This document shows positions 32,451 through 38,733 of a stretch of DNA of 38,733 nucleotides, one piece after another. The position numbers and the translations under genes are program-made. The DNA is from Fulvivirga imtechensis AK7 (GTDB taxonomy: Bacteria; Bacteroidota; Bacteroidia; Cytophagales; Cyclobacteriaceae), in NCBI RefSeq assembly GCF_000331535.1, contig NZ_AMZN01000041.1, positions 1-38,733 on the forward strand, given 5' to 3'. The notes below the pieces were generated by a model that was given only the letters and a program-made list of their open reading frames with translations, did not search any database and was not told the origin of the DNA. The number at the start of each line of letters is the position of its first letter. Positions within the stretch are counted from its first letter, which is position 1.

Positions 32451-35171
32451 TTATTTTTCAAATGCTTTTTCAACTATACGACTCTGCTCAATCTTATGCA
32501 CCTTGGCATACCCCGTAGCCGGTGAGGCACTAGCTTTCCTGGAGATAAGTTCAAGGTTGGTGTCACTCATAAATCGTAAAACGAATGACCAGTAGCCCAT
32601 GTTAGCCGGTTCTTCTTGTACCCATACCAGTTTGGCGTTTTTGTATTGCTTCAAAAGAGCATCTACCTGCTTTTTAGGGAAAGGATAAAGCTGTTCTATT
32701 CTTACTATAGCAACATCTTTGATCTTTTTCTTTTCCTGCTCCTCCTGCAGGTCGAAATAAATCTTACCGGTACATAACAACACTTTTCTTACGGATTTTG
32801 CTGTCGCATAATCATCTCCGATCACTTCACTGAATTTTCCTTTGGTAAAGTCATTCATCGGGGACACTACTTTAGGGTGTCTTAGCAATGATTTTGGAGA
32901 AAATACCACGCAGGGTTTTCTGAAATTCCAGGTAAGCTGCCGTCTGAGCAGGTGGAAGAAGTTTGCCGGTGTAGTGATATTAGCTGCAACAAGATTTTCC
33001 TCCGCAGCCAGTTGCAAAAATCTTTCTGGTCTGGCATTCGAATGCTCAGGCCCCTGACCTTCGTATCCATGTGGTAACAACATTACAAGGCCATTCATCC
33101 TTTGCCATTTGGACTCCGCACTGGTTATAAATTGGTCGACCATCACCTGGGCGCCATTAGCGAAGTCACCAAACTGGGCTTCCCAGATCACCAGAGCATT
33201 GGGAGTAGCCATGGCATAACCATATTCAAAGCCCAAAACACCAAACTCAGAGAGTAAAGAGTTGAAGATCCTGAATTTCTGCTGGCCCTCCTCAATATGG
33301 TTCAGGTTGCAATAAGGTTCATTGGTATTGGCATCGAAGATATAGGAATGTCTGTGAGAGAATGTGCCCCTTTTTACATCTTGCCCGGACATACGTACCA
33401 GCTTTTGCTCAAGTAGGAGTGAGCCATATGCCAATAGCTCCGCATCTGCCCAATTAAGCTCTTTCTTTTCTAAAAAGCTGGCTTTACGGTCTTTTATCAG
33501 CTTCTCTATCTGCTTGAGTGGTTTAAATCCTTTAGGTAATGTAGTTAAGGCTTTCGCTACCTTGTCTACTACCTTTTGATCAATAGATGTATCAGGTGAT
33601 TGCTCGAAGTCTTCCGGCTTGGCTCTCTTTAACTGCTCCCATTCTTCTTCAATCTTTTGAGGCTTGTAAGGCAGTGGTTTTTGTTTAACATCATTCAGCC
33701 TGTCTTGAAGCAGATCCCTGAATTCTTTGTCCAGTTTCTTAGCCTTTTCCTCATCTATATCACCGCGGTCTATCAGAGTTTTGACATAGATCTCACGCGG
33801 ATTGGGATGTTTGGCAATAAGGTTGTAGAGCTTAGGCTGAGTGAATTTTGGTTCGTCAGCTTCGTTATGCCCATGCCTTCTGTAGCACAGCAGGTCAATG
33901 AAAATATCTTTTCCAAACTTCTGATTATACTCAACAGCCAGCTTGGCGGCAAAAACTACAGCTTCCGGATCATCACCATTGATGTGGAGTACGGGAGCAT
34001 CAATGATCTTCGCTACATCAGTACAATAGATACTTGATCTTGCATCATCATAGTCTGTTGTAAAACCCACCTGGTTGTTGATCACAAAATGCACAGTACC
34101 ACCACTGGTGTAGCCCTCCAACTCCGACATTTGAATGATCTCATACACAAGGCCCTGTCCGGCTACCGCAGCATCACCATGGATAAGGATAGACATGGCT
34201 TTTCTGGTATCCCCGTCATACTCGTCATCAATTTGTCCTCTGGTGTAACCTAATACTACAGGATCGACAGCCTCAAGGTGCGACGGGTTTGGAGTTAGTT
34301 TAACATACACGTTCTTATCTGTGGATGTTTTAATGCGGCTGGAATAGCCAAGATGATATTTAACATCACCATCACCCATGGTCAGATCGGGGTCAGTTGT
34401 GCCTTCAAACTCACTAAATATCTCTTCATAGGTTTTACCCATGATATTTGCCAGCACATTCAGGCGGCCACGGTGTGCCATTCCTATTACCACTTCTTTT
34501 ACATCAAAGTCAGCCGCTGTATTGATGATCATATCAAGAGCAGGAATAGTATTCTCGCCACCTTCCAGTGAGAAACGTTTCTGCCCCAGAAATTTAGTGT
34601 GCAGGAAATTTTCGAAGACAACAGCCTCATTCAGCTTTGACAGGATGCGCTGCTTTGTAGCATTGTCAGGGGTAGTGTCTACTGCTTCTTTCTCACATTT
34701 ATGTTTGAACCAATCCAGGATCTCCGAATCCCGGATATGCATATATTCAAAGCCGATATGGCCCAGGTATATTTTTTCAAGTCGTTCAACAATCTTTCTT
34801 AATGGAGCCTTTCCTACTCCTACTACAGTGCCTACTTCAAACTCTGTGTCTAAATCTTTGTCAGACAGCCCGAAATCGTCTAGCGAGAGTTTTACATTAT
34901 GATCCCTGCGTTGACGAACGGGATTGGTGTCTGATTTAAGATGCCCTCTTGAGCGATAAGCATGGATCAGGTTACGCACCTGAGTTTCTTTGAACGACAC
35001 TCCTTCAGTTACAGGGTGACCATTTTCACCGTACTTTTGAAGCGAAAATTCAAAACCTTCAAAAAATTTGCGCCAGGACTCATCCACTGAAGAAGGGTCC
35101 TGTTGATAAGATTGGTATAGCTCATCGAGATAGTGACCGTGAGCGTTGGAGATGTAGGAATATTTATCCAT
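32451..35171 (-). CDS. sucA: 2-oxoglutarate dehydrogenase E1 component
   Basis: The 906-residue thiamine-diphosphate enzyme of the TCA cycle decarboxylates 2-oxoglutarate and succinylates E2. The N-terminal segment (SYISNAHGHYLDELYQSY, then SWRKFFEGF) is the usual E2-contact region. Active-site blocks AHRGRLNVL (232-240) and GDGDVKYHLG (266-275) and the ThDP/Mg block HGDAAVAGQG (331-340) are present. Length is normal. It leads the sucA-sucB-ATPase-Toprim-lpdA gene run; a good -7 element lies 30 bp upstream. Diverges from rpsP. Confidence 0.97.
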   Translation of the reverse strand: MDKYSYISNAHGHYLDELYQSYQQDPSSVDESWRKFFEGFEFSLQKYGENGHPVTEGVSFKETQVRNLIHAYRSRGHLKSDTNPVRQRRDHNVKLSLDDFGLSDKDLDTEFEVGTVVGVGKAPLRKIVERLEKIYLGHIGFEYMHIRDSEILDWFKHKCEKEAVDTTPDNATKQRILSKLNEAVVFENFLHTKFLGQKRFSLEGGENTIPALDMIINTAADFDVKEVVIGMAHRGRLNVLANIMGKTYEEIFSEFEGTTDPDLTMGDGDVKYHLGYSSRIKTSTDKNVYVKLTPNPSHLEAVDPVVLGYTRGQIDDEYDGDTRKAMSILIHGDAAVAGQGLVYEIIQMSELEGYTSGGTVHFVINNQVGFTTDYDDARSSIYCTDVAKIIDAPVLHINGDDPEAVVFAAKLAVEYNQKFGKDIFIDLLCYRRHGHNEADEPKFTQPKLYNLIAKHPNPREIYVKTLIDRGDIDEEKAKKLDKEFRDLLQDRLNDVKQKPLPYKPQKIEEEWEQLKRAKPEDFEQSPDTSIDQKVVDKVAKALTTLPKGFKPLKQIEKLIKDRKASFLEKKELNWADAELLAYGSLLLEQKLVRMSGQDVKRGTFSHRHSYIFDANTNEPYCNLNHIEEGQQKFRIFNSLLSEFGVLGFEYGYAMATPNALVIWEAQFGDFANGAQVMVDQFITSAESKWQRMNGLVMLLPHGYEGQGPEHSNARPERFLQLAAEENLVAANITTPANFFHLLRRQLTWNFRKPCVVFSPKSLLRHPKVVSPMNDFTKGKFSEVIGDDYATAKSVRKVLLCTGKIYFDLQEEQEKKKIKDVAIVRIEQLYPFPKKQVDALLKQYKNAKLVWVQEEPANMGYWSFVLRFMSDTNLELISRKASASPATGYAKVHKIEQSRIVEKAFEK

Positions 35172-35200
35172 TTTTTCTGAGTGCTTCTGAAATTACAAAA

Positions 35201-35208
35201 CAAATGTA
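35201..35208 (-). promoter_or_regulatory. -7 element of the suc operon promoter
   Basis: The complement of 35201-35208 reads TACATTTG, a full match to TAnnTTTG. Upstream at the expected distance is only TTTT rather than TTTG, so the -33 element is weak. sucA begins 30 bases downstream. Confidence 0.5.
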
Positions 35209-35219
35209 GGTAAGAATAT

Positions 35220-35450
35220 TTCAATAAAAAAACCGCATAACCGCTTTAACAAATATTACTGATTTTTAGAGAGTTAAAATCGTACGGTTATGGGATAAAA
35301 TTGGTACTACAAAAGGAACATTGTTAAGGTGCAAATGTTATTTTGTTGGCTTTGAGAGGAGTTTCGAATGGCAATGGATTAGTAAAAGATCATGTTCGTG
35401 GGTTCTTCTTTTCCTTTTTATTAATCGGATAATTCGTTTTAACAAAAATT
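35220..35450. other. Non-coding region between divergent sucA and rpsP
   Basis: About 230 bases. Apart from the two promoter elements at its edges, I see no gene, RNA or strong inverted repeat here. Confidence 0.5.
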
Positions 35451-35454
35451 ACTC

Positions 35455-35467
35455 TATCTTTGCAGTC
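35455..35467 (+). promoter_or_regulatory. -7 element of rpsP operon with shared CAGTC extension
   Basis: TATCTTTGCAGTC at 35455-35467 is identical in sequence to the rplU promoter motif. The -33 region (around 35432) is poor (TTCG). The rpsP ATG lies 47 bases downstream. Confidence 0.7.
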
Positions 35468-35514
35468 TTTTAAAGGACGGACGTGATCCGTAATTTTAAG
35501 AATTAACTAAAAAA

Positions 35515-36117
35515 ATGGCAGTAAAAATCAGATTAGCCCGCAGAGGGCGCAAAAAACAAGCATTGTACGATGTAGTCGTAGCAGATGCGAGAGCACCACG
35601 AGATGGTCGCTATATTGAAAAAATCGGAAGGTACAACCCTAACACTGATCCTGCAACTGTAGAGTTGAATGAGGAAAAAGCTTTTGAGTGGGTGATGAAA
35701 GGTGCACAGCCTACCGATACTGTAAGAGCGATGCTTTCTTACCGGGGCATTATGCTGAAAAAGCATTTACAGATAGGTGTGAATAAAGGCGCTATTACTC
35801 AGGAAGAAGCAGATAAGAAATTCAACGCCTGGTTGGAAGATAAAGAAGGTAAGATTCAGGCTAAGCGCGACAAGCTGGCTAAAGCTGCTGCTGACAGCGC
35901 CAAAGCTAGAAAAGAGGCTGAAACAAAAGTGAAGGAGGCCAGAGCAGAAGCATTGAAGAAAAAGAACATTGTAGAAGAGGCTCCTGCCGAGGAAGCTCCT
36001 GAAGCTGCTGCCGAAGGTACTGAAGTAGCGGAAGCTGCTGACGAGCCTAAAGCTGAAGCCGGCGAAGAGGCGAAGGAAGAAACTCCTGCTGAAGAAGAGG
36101 GCAAAAAAGAGGAATAA
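35515..36117 (+). CDS. rpsP: Ribosomal protein bS16 with long acidic C-terminal tail
   Basis: The 200-residue protein starts with the S16 core ([30 protein letters not shown]) and helix [20 protein letters not shown], ending near residue 110. The second half is a low-complexity Ala/Glu/Lys helix, then an Ala/Glu/Pro-rich acidic tail (about 150-200). Such extended S16 tails are common in Bacteroidota; most bacterial S16 proteins are only about 80-90 residues. First gene of rpsP-rimM-trmD; rimM starts 5 bp later. Confidence 0.97.
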   Translation: MAVKIRLARRGRKKQALYDVVVADARAPRDGRYIEKIGRYNPNTDPATVELNEEKAFEWVMKGAQPTDTVRAMLSYRGIMLKKHLQIGVNKGAITQEEADKKFNAWLEDKEGKIQAKRDKLAKAAADSAKARKEAETKVKEARAEALKKKNIVEEAPAEEAPEAAAEGTEVAEAADEPKAEAGEEAKEETPAEEEGKKEE

Positions 36118-36122
36118 ACGCT

Positions 36123-36647
36123 ATGAATGTTGATGAATGTTTCCAACTTGGTTACGTCATCAAGAGGCATGGCTTGAGTGGTGAGGTCAATATTTTTCTA
36201 GATGTTGATTTTCCACAGGAATACCAGGAATTGGAATCAGTTTTTGTTGAGATCAACGATAAACTGGTTCCTTTTTTTGTTGATTCTCTTATACTGAAAG
36301 GTAATAAGGCCATTGTCAGGTTTGAAGATGTAAATACGGTGGATGGAGCAGAGGAGCTGAAGGGGAAAAGATTATATCTTCCCCTGTCAAACCTGCCTCA
36401 GTTGGATGAAGGACAATTCTACTTTCATGAGATTATTGGCTACCAGGTGATGGATGCCGTGGTGGGTGCGATTGGCGAAGTTCGTGACGTATACAGCTCA
36501 CCACAGCAAGACTTACTTGCCGTAGACCATGACGGGAAGGAAATATTAATTCCTATTATTGATGATATAATAGGAAAGGCAGACCATGACAAAAAAGAGC
36601 TGCAGGTAGCCTTGCCTGAAGGCTTACTTGACATATACTTAGATTGA
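36123..36647 (+). CDS. rimM: Ribosome maturation factor RimM
   Basis: The 174-residue protein binds S19 and helps mature the 30S head. The N-terminal RimM barrel ([18 protein letters not shown], residues 5-22) and C-terminal PRC-like barrel ([15 protein letters not shown], then [16 protein letters not shown]) are both complete. It sits between rpsP and trmD as in most bacteria. The stop (36645-36647) is 8 bp before the trmD ATG. Confidence 0.96.
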   Translation: MNVDECFQLGYVIKRHGLSGEVNIFLDVDFPQEYQELESVFVEINDKLVPFFVDSLILKGNKAIVRFEDVNTVDGAEELKGKRLYLPLSNLPQLDEGQFYFHEIIGYQVMDAVVGAIGEVRDVYSSPQQDLLAVDHDGKEILIPIIDDIIGKADHDKKELQVALPEGLLDIYLD

Positions 36648-36655
36648 TCCCACCC

Positions 36656-37330
36656 ATGCGAATAGATATTATTACTTGTCTCCCACGGTTGTTGGAGAGT
36701 CCTTTTTCAGATTCCATTTTGCTACGAGCCCAGAAAAAAGGACTGGTGGAAGTTTGTGTACACGATCTCAGGAAATATTCTACGGATAAGCATAAAAAAG
36801 TAGATGACTATGCTTATGGAGGTGGTGCGGGCATGGTAATGATGATAGAACCTATCGTAACCTGCCTAAGAGCCCTCCAGGCCGAACGCCAGTATGACGA
36901 GGTGATATATATGAGTCCTGACGGTGAGAGATTCTCTCAACGTATGGCAAATGAGCTTTCGATGAAAAAAAACCTGATCATTTTATGCGGACATTATAAG
37001 GGTGTGGATGAGCGGGTGCGGGAGCATTTTGTTACCAGAGAAATAAGTATTGGAGATTATGTGCTTTCCGGTGGAGAGCTTGCTGCGGCCGTAGTATCCG
37101 ATGCGGTTATTCGCCTGCTACCAGGGGTGCTTTCAGACGAAACTTCCGCTCTGACGGATTCTTTCCAGGATGATCTGGTGGCGCCTCCCGTGTATACCCG
37201 TCCCGCTGAATTCGAAGGAATAAAAGTGCCTGATATTTTACTTTCAGGTCATGAGCAAAAAATTGAGGAATGGCGCTTTAAGCAATCTGTAGCCCGAACA
37301 AAAAATCGAAGACCCGACCTGCTAAGATAG
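36656..37330 (+). CDS. trmD: tRNA (guanine-N1-)-methyltransferase, position 37
   Basis: The 224-residue SPOUT enzyme makes m1G37 and prevents frameshifting. Knot motifs are visible: [22 protein letters not shown] and [16 protein letters not shown]; the C-terminal helical RPDLLR end is standard. The frame is open from a TTG at 36644 that overlaps rimM; the ATG at 36656 ([10 protein letters not shown]) is the family start. Third gene of the rpsP operon. The usual fourth gene, rplS, is separated here by a repeat and an inverted gene. Confidence 0.97.
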   Translation: MRIDIITCLPRLLESPFSDSILLRAQKKGLVEVCVHDLRKYSTDKHKKVDDYAYGGGAGMVMMIEPIVTCLRALQAERQYDEVIYMSPDGERFSQRMANELSMKKNLIILCGHYKGVDERVREHFVTREISIGDYVLSGGELAAAVVSDAVIRLLPGVLSDETSALTDSFQDDLVAPPVYTRPAEFEGIKVPDILLSGHEQKIEEWRFKQSVARTKNRRPDLLR

Positions 37331-37445
37331 TGAAAAGCGGGCCGGGGACTGTACTGCTACATACAATCCCTGATGAACCCCATACAAATCACCCCAAAAT
37401 ATCTTTAGAGTAACTTCAGATGATACGGCTTCCATTTGTTGTGAT

Positions 37446-37535
37446 AACTTAGTAAGATCCTTCCATCGAAAGACTTAAAGCCTTCGGATGGGATGACCAC
37501 CTATTTTCAAGCCATTTTATATCAAACTCACATTA
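37446..37535. repeat. MITE-like repeat, copy C (left limit unclear)
   Basis: Right end ATATCAAACTCACATTA at 37519-37535 matches the termini of copies A and B. AACTTAGTAAGATCCTTC (37446-37463) repeats the core of copy A in the same orientation. The next block (37464-37497) is an inverted version of the GTCATCC...GAAGGCTTTAAG block of copy A (9505-9539). No matching left terminus was found after trmD (37331 onward), so the copy is truncated or mosaic. The terminal TTA is the stop codon of the adjacent - strand gene. Confidence 0.65.
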
Positions 37536-37967
37536 ATTGTTAATGGCTTCCTCTAAAGTTTCTGAGTACTTGATATCCATATTATGGCACTTAGCGTTTG
37601 GATATTTCTTGTTGATCTTTTCCTGGCTTATCCTGACACTTTCACGAAAAACAGAACTCTGAGGAAGAATTTTCCTATAGGTCTTTAGTCCATGTGTATA
37701 CATTTTCTCTTTCCACACCACAAAATACCATTCCATGGAAGGCTGGTGGAATATTTTTAGTGTACGTTTGTCAAATACCAGTTTTTTAATGCCATTACTG
37801 ATCACCAGGCTCCCGACATAATGAAATATATTTTTGAATTCATCATTGGTAATGTATGTGCCGGAAGCTTCTACCAGCACCGCATCAGCACTATTTACCA
37901 GGTATACATTTGCATTTTCAAAAGTGATGTCAAGGTTAAGAATTGGTTTCTGTAATGTACTCTCCAT
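37533..37967 (-). CDS. Hypothetical protein, possible STAS-like fold
   Basis: The 144-residue cytoplasmic protein has no signal or membrane segment. An initial beta-alpha pattern (DITFENANVYLVNSADAVLVEASGT..., then ISNGIKKLVFDKRTLKIFH) resembles a STAS/SpoIIAA-like domain of the kind seen in small Cytophagales proteins; a conserved-looking block KMYTHGLKTYRKILPQS follows (about 88-104). No catalytic motif. Inserted in opposite orientation between trmD and rplS. Its stop codon coincides with the terminal TTA of repeat copy C. Function unknown. Confidence 0.75.
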   Translation of the reverse strand: MESTLQKPILNLDITFENANVYLVNSADAVLVEASGTYITNDEFKNIFHYVGSLVISNGIKKLVFDKRTLKIFHQPSMEWYFVVWKEKMYTHGLKTYRKILPQSSVFRESVRISQEKINKKYPNAKCHNMDIKYSETLEEAINN

Positions 37968-38021
37968 AAAGTTTTGGGGATTTATATCAACTTCTTTTAA
38001 TCTCTAACAGAATGAATGATC

Positions 38022-38059
38022 ATTTTGTTCAATAATCTGAATAATAAATTGAACAAAAT
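38022..38059. repeat. Perfect inverted repeat between divergent genes
   Basis: ATTTTGTTCAAT (38022-38033) and ATTGAACAAAAT (38048-38059) pair over 12 bp with a 14-base spacer. It lies between the divergent - strand gene (start 37967) and the rplS promoter. It may be an operator or an mRNA structure; there is no T tail. Confidence 0.7.
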
Positions 38060-38115
38060 AAAAAGTAATAGTTTTATATTTTTTCTTGTCGTACATGGAT
38101 TTCCAAAAAGATTAT

Positions 38116-38128
38116 TATATTTGCAGTC
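38116..38128 (+). promoter_or_regulatory. -7 element of rplS with shared CAGTC extension
   Basis: TATATTTGCAGTC at 38116-38128 matches the rplU and rpsP promoter motifs at 12 of 13 bases. No good -33 at the usual spacing. The rplS ATG is 37 bases downstream. Confidence 0.65.
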
Positions 38129-38165
38129 CGATTTTTGGAACAGATACTTTTTAGCGATAGAAATC

Positions 38166-38519
38166 ATGAACGATATTATCAAATCATTGGAGGCAGAGAA
38201 CAGCGAAAGAAGAAATTCATTTCCTACCTTCAAAGCTGGGGACACTGTTAACGTGCACGTAAAAATTACCGAAGGTAATAAGGAAAGGATCCAGCAATTT
38301 CAGGGTACTGTAATACAAAGAAGACACCCTAATACAAACGGTGAGACTTTTACAGTGAGAAAAGTTTCTAATGGTATTGGTATTGAAAGAATCTTTCCTT
38401 TGTTGTCGCCAAGCATCGAAAAAGTTGAGCTGGTAAGACAAGGTAAGGTAAGAAGAGCAAGACTTTACTACCTGAGAGGCAGACAGGGTAAAGCTGCCAG
38501 AATTAAGGAGAAACTATAA
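38166..38519 (+). CDS. rplS: Ribosomal protein bL19
   Basis: The 117-residue large-subunit protein lies at the 30S-50S interface. Core motifs are [47 protein letters not shown] and [20 protein letters not shown]. The frame is open from 38016, but ATG 38166 ([12 protein letters not shown]) is the family start, and the earlier start precedes the promoter. Transcribed alone here from its own promoter and closed by a terminator, unlike the common rpsP-rimM-trmD-rplS operon. Confidence 0.97.
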   Translation: MNDIIKSLEAENSERRNSFPTFKAGDTVNVHVKITEGNKERIQQFQGTVIQRRHPNTNGETFTVRKVSNGIGIERIFPLLSPSIEKVELVRQGKVRRARLYYLRGRQGKAARIKEKL

Positions 38520-38540
38520 TATTCTTCTTAAGAAGGAAAT

Positions 38541-38575
38541 AAAAAGGATCGTCAACTTGGCGATCCTTTTTATTT
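38541..38575 (+). terminator. Rho-independent terminator of rplS
   Basis: AAAAAGGATCG (38541-38551) pairs perfectly with CGATCCTTTTT (38561-38571) around a 9-base loop, followed by more T. It lies 21 bp after the stop. Confidence 0.92.
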
Positions 38576-38581
38576 TGTACT

Positions 38582-38733
38582 GGGACTGTCTCAAAAGACC
38601 AAACTCAAAACTGAAAGTCATTCTGACGGAGGAAGAATCCTACTAAGATCGGAAGTGCCTGCCTTATAACTTATTAGGATCCCTCGTTACCTACCAATGA
38701 CAAGTTTTCATTACATGCTGATAGTCAGATAAT
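38582..38733. repeat. Probable dispersed repeat at the window edge
   Basis: The sequence opens GGGACTGTCTCAAAAG, a type of end often seen on Bacteroidota repeats. It contains GGAAGAATCCTACTAAGATC (38631-38650), an inverted near-match to the core of copies A and C. No coding capacity was seen; it runs off the window. Confidence 0.5.

Noticed and set aside
34441-34902. 153-residue open frame opposite sucA
   Set aside because: Antisense shadow of a strongly conserved gene; Ser/Phe/Arg-rich composition is typical of a shadow frame.
1-38733. CRISPR arrays, tRNA or rRNA genes, integrase/transposase genes
   Set aside because: Looked for regular short repeats, cloverleaf-like segments and transposase motifs; none seen by eye.

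Overview
The window looks like chromosomal DNA of a Bacteroidota bacterium, most likely Cytophagales-like. This is inferred from a SusC/SusD pair, DUF4249 and DUF6734 proteins, Ala/Glu-rich tails on ribosomal proteins, weak Shine-Dalgarno sequences, and promoters of the TTTG-N19-TAnnTTTG type. No rRNA, tRNA, CRISPR array or transposase gene was recognised. The genus cannot be fixed from what is here.

Region 1 (1-9470, + strand) is the distal end of a nonribosomal peptide cluster. It holds the last carrier domain of an NRPS, a PvdE/SyrD-type cyclic-peptide ABC exporter, a type II thioesterase, and a 540-residue protein whose metal ligands match CmlA, the diiron beta-hydroxylase that acts on carrier-bound amino acids. 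A GT9-like glycosyltransferase, a secreted esterase, a small secreted protein and a DUF6734 glycosyltransferase-like protein follow. Together they suggest a beta-hydroxylated, possibly glycosylated, exported peptide. The product and the cluster boundary are unknown.

Region 2 (9471-15175) holds a MITE-like repeat, a class Ia ribonucleotide reductase operon (nrdB-nrdA, - strand) that closely resembles the eukaryotic enzyme, one unknown gene, a second copy of the repeat, and rplU-rpmA.

Region 3 (15240-27374, + strand) encodes outer-membrane uptake functions. The first unit is SusC, SusD and a lipoprotein, closed by a terminator. The second is an STN-domain TonB receptor with a non-ATG start, a DUF4249 lipoprotein, and a macroglobulin-like protein that carries a TonB-plug-like domain without a barrel.

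Region 4 (27371-35171, - strand) holds a rhomboid protease and the 2-oxoglutarate dehydrogenase operon sucA-sucB-lpdA. A two-gene module, an SMC/OLD-type ATPase plus a very small Toprim-like protein, sits between sucB and lpdA with almost no spacing. This is the best candidate for an undescribed system in the window. It resembles a split, miniature OLD nuclease and may act in phage defence.

Region 5 (35455-38733) holds rpsP-rimM-trmD and rplS. The usual operon is interrupted by a third repeat copy and an inverted unknown gene. The promoters of rplU, rpsP and rplS share an extended TATNTTTGCAGTC motif.
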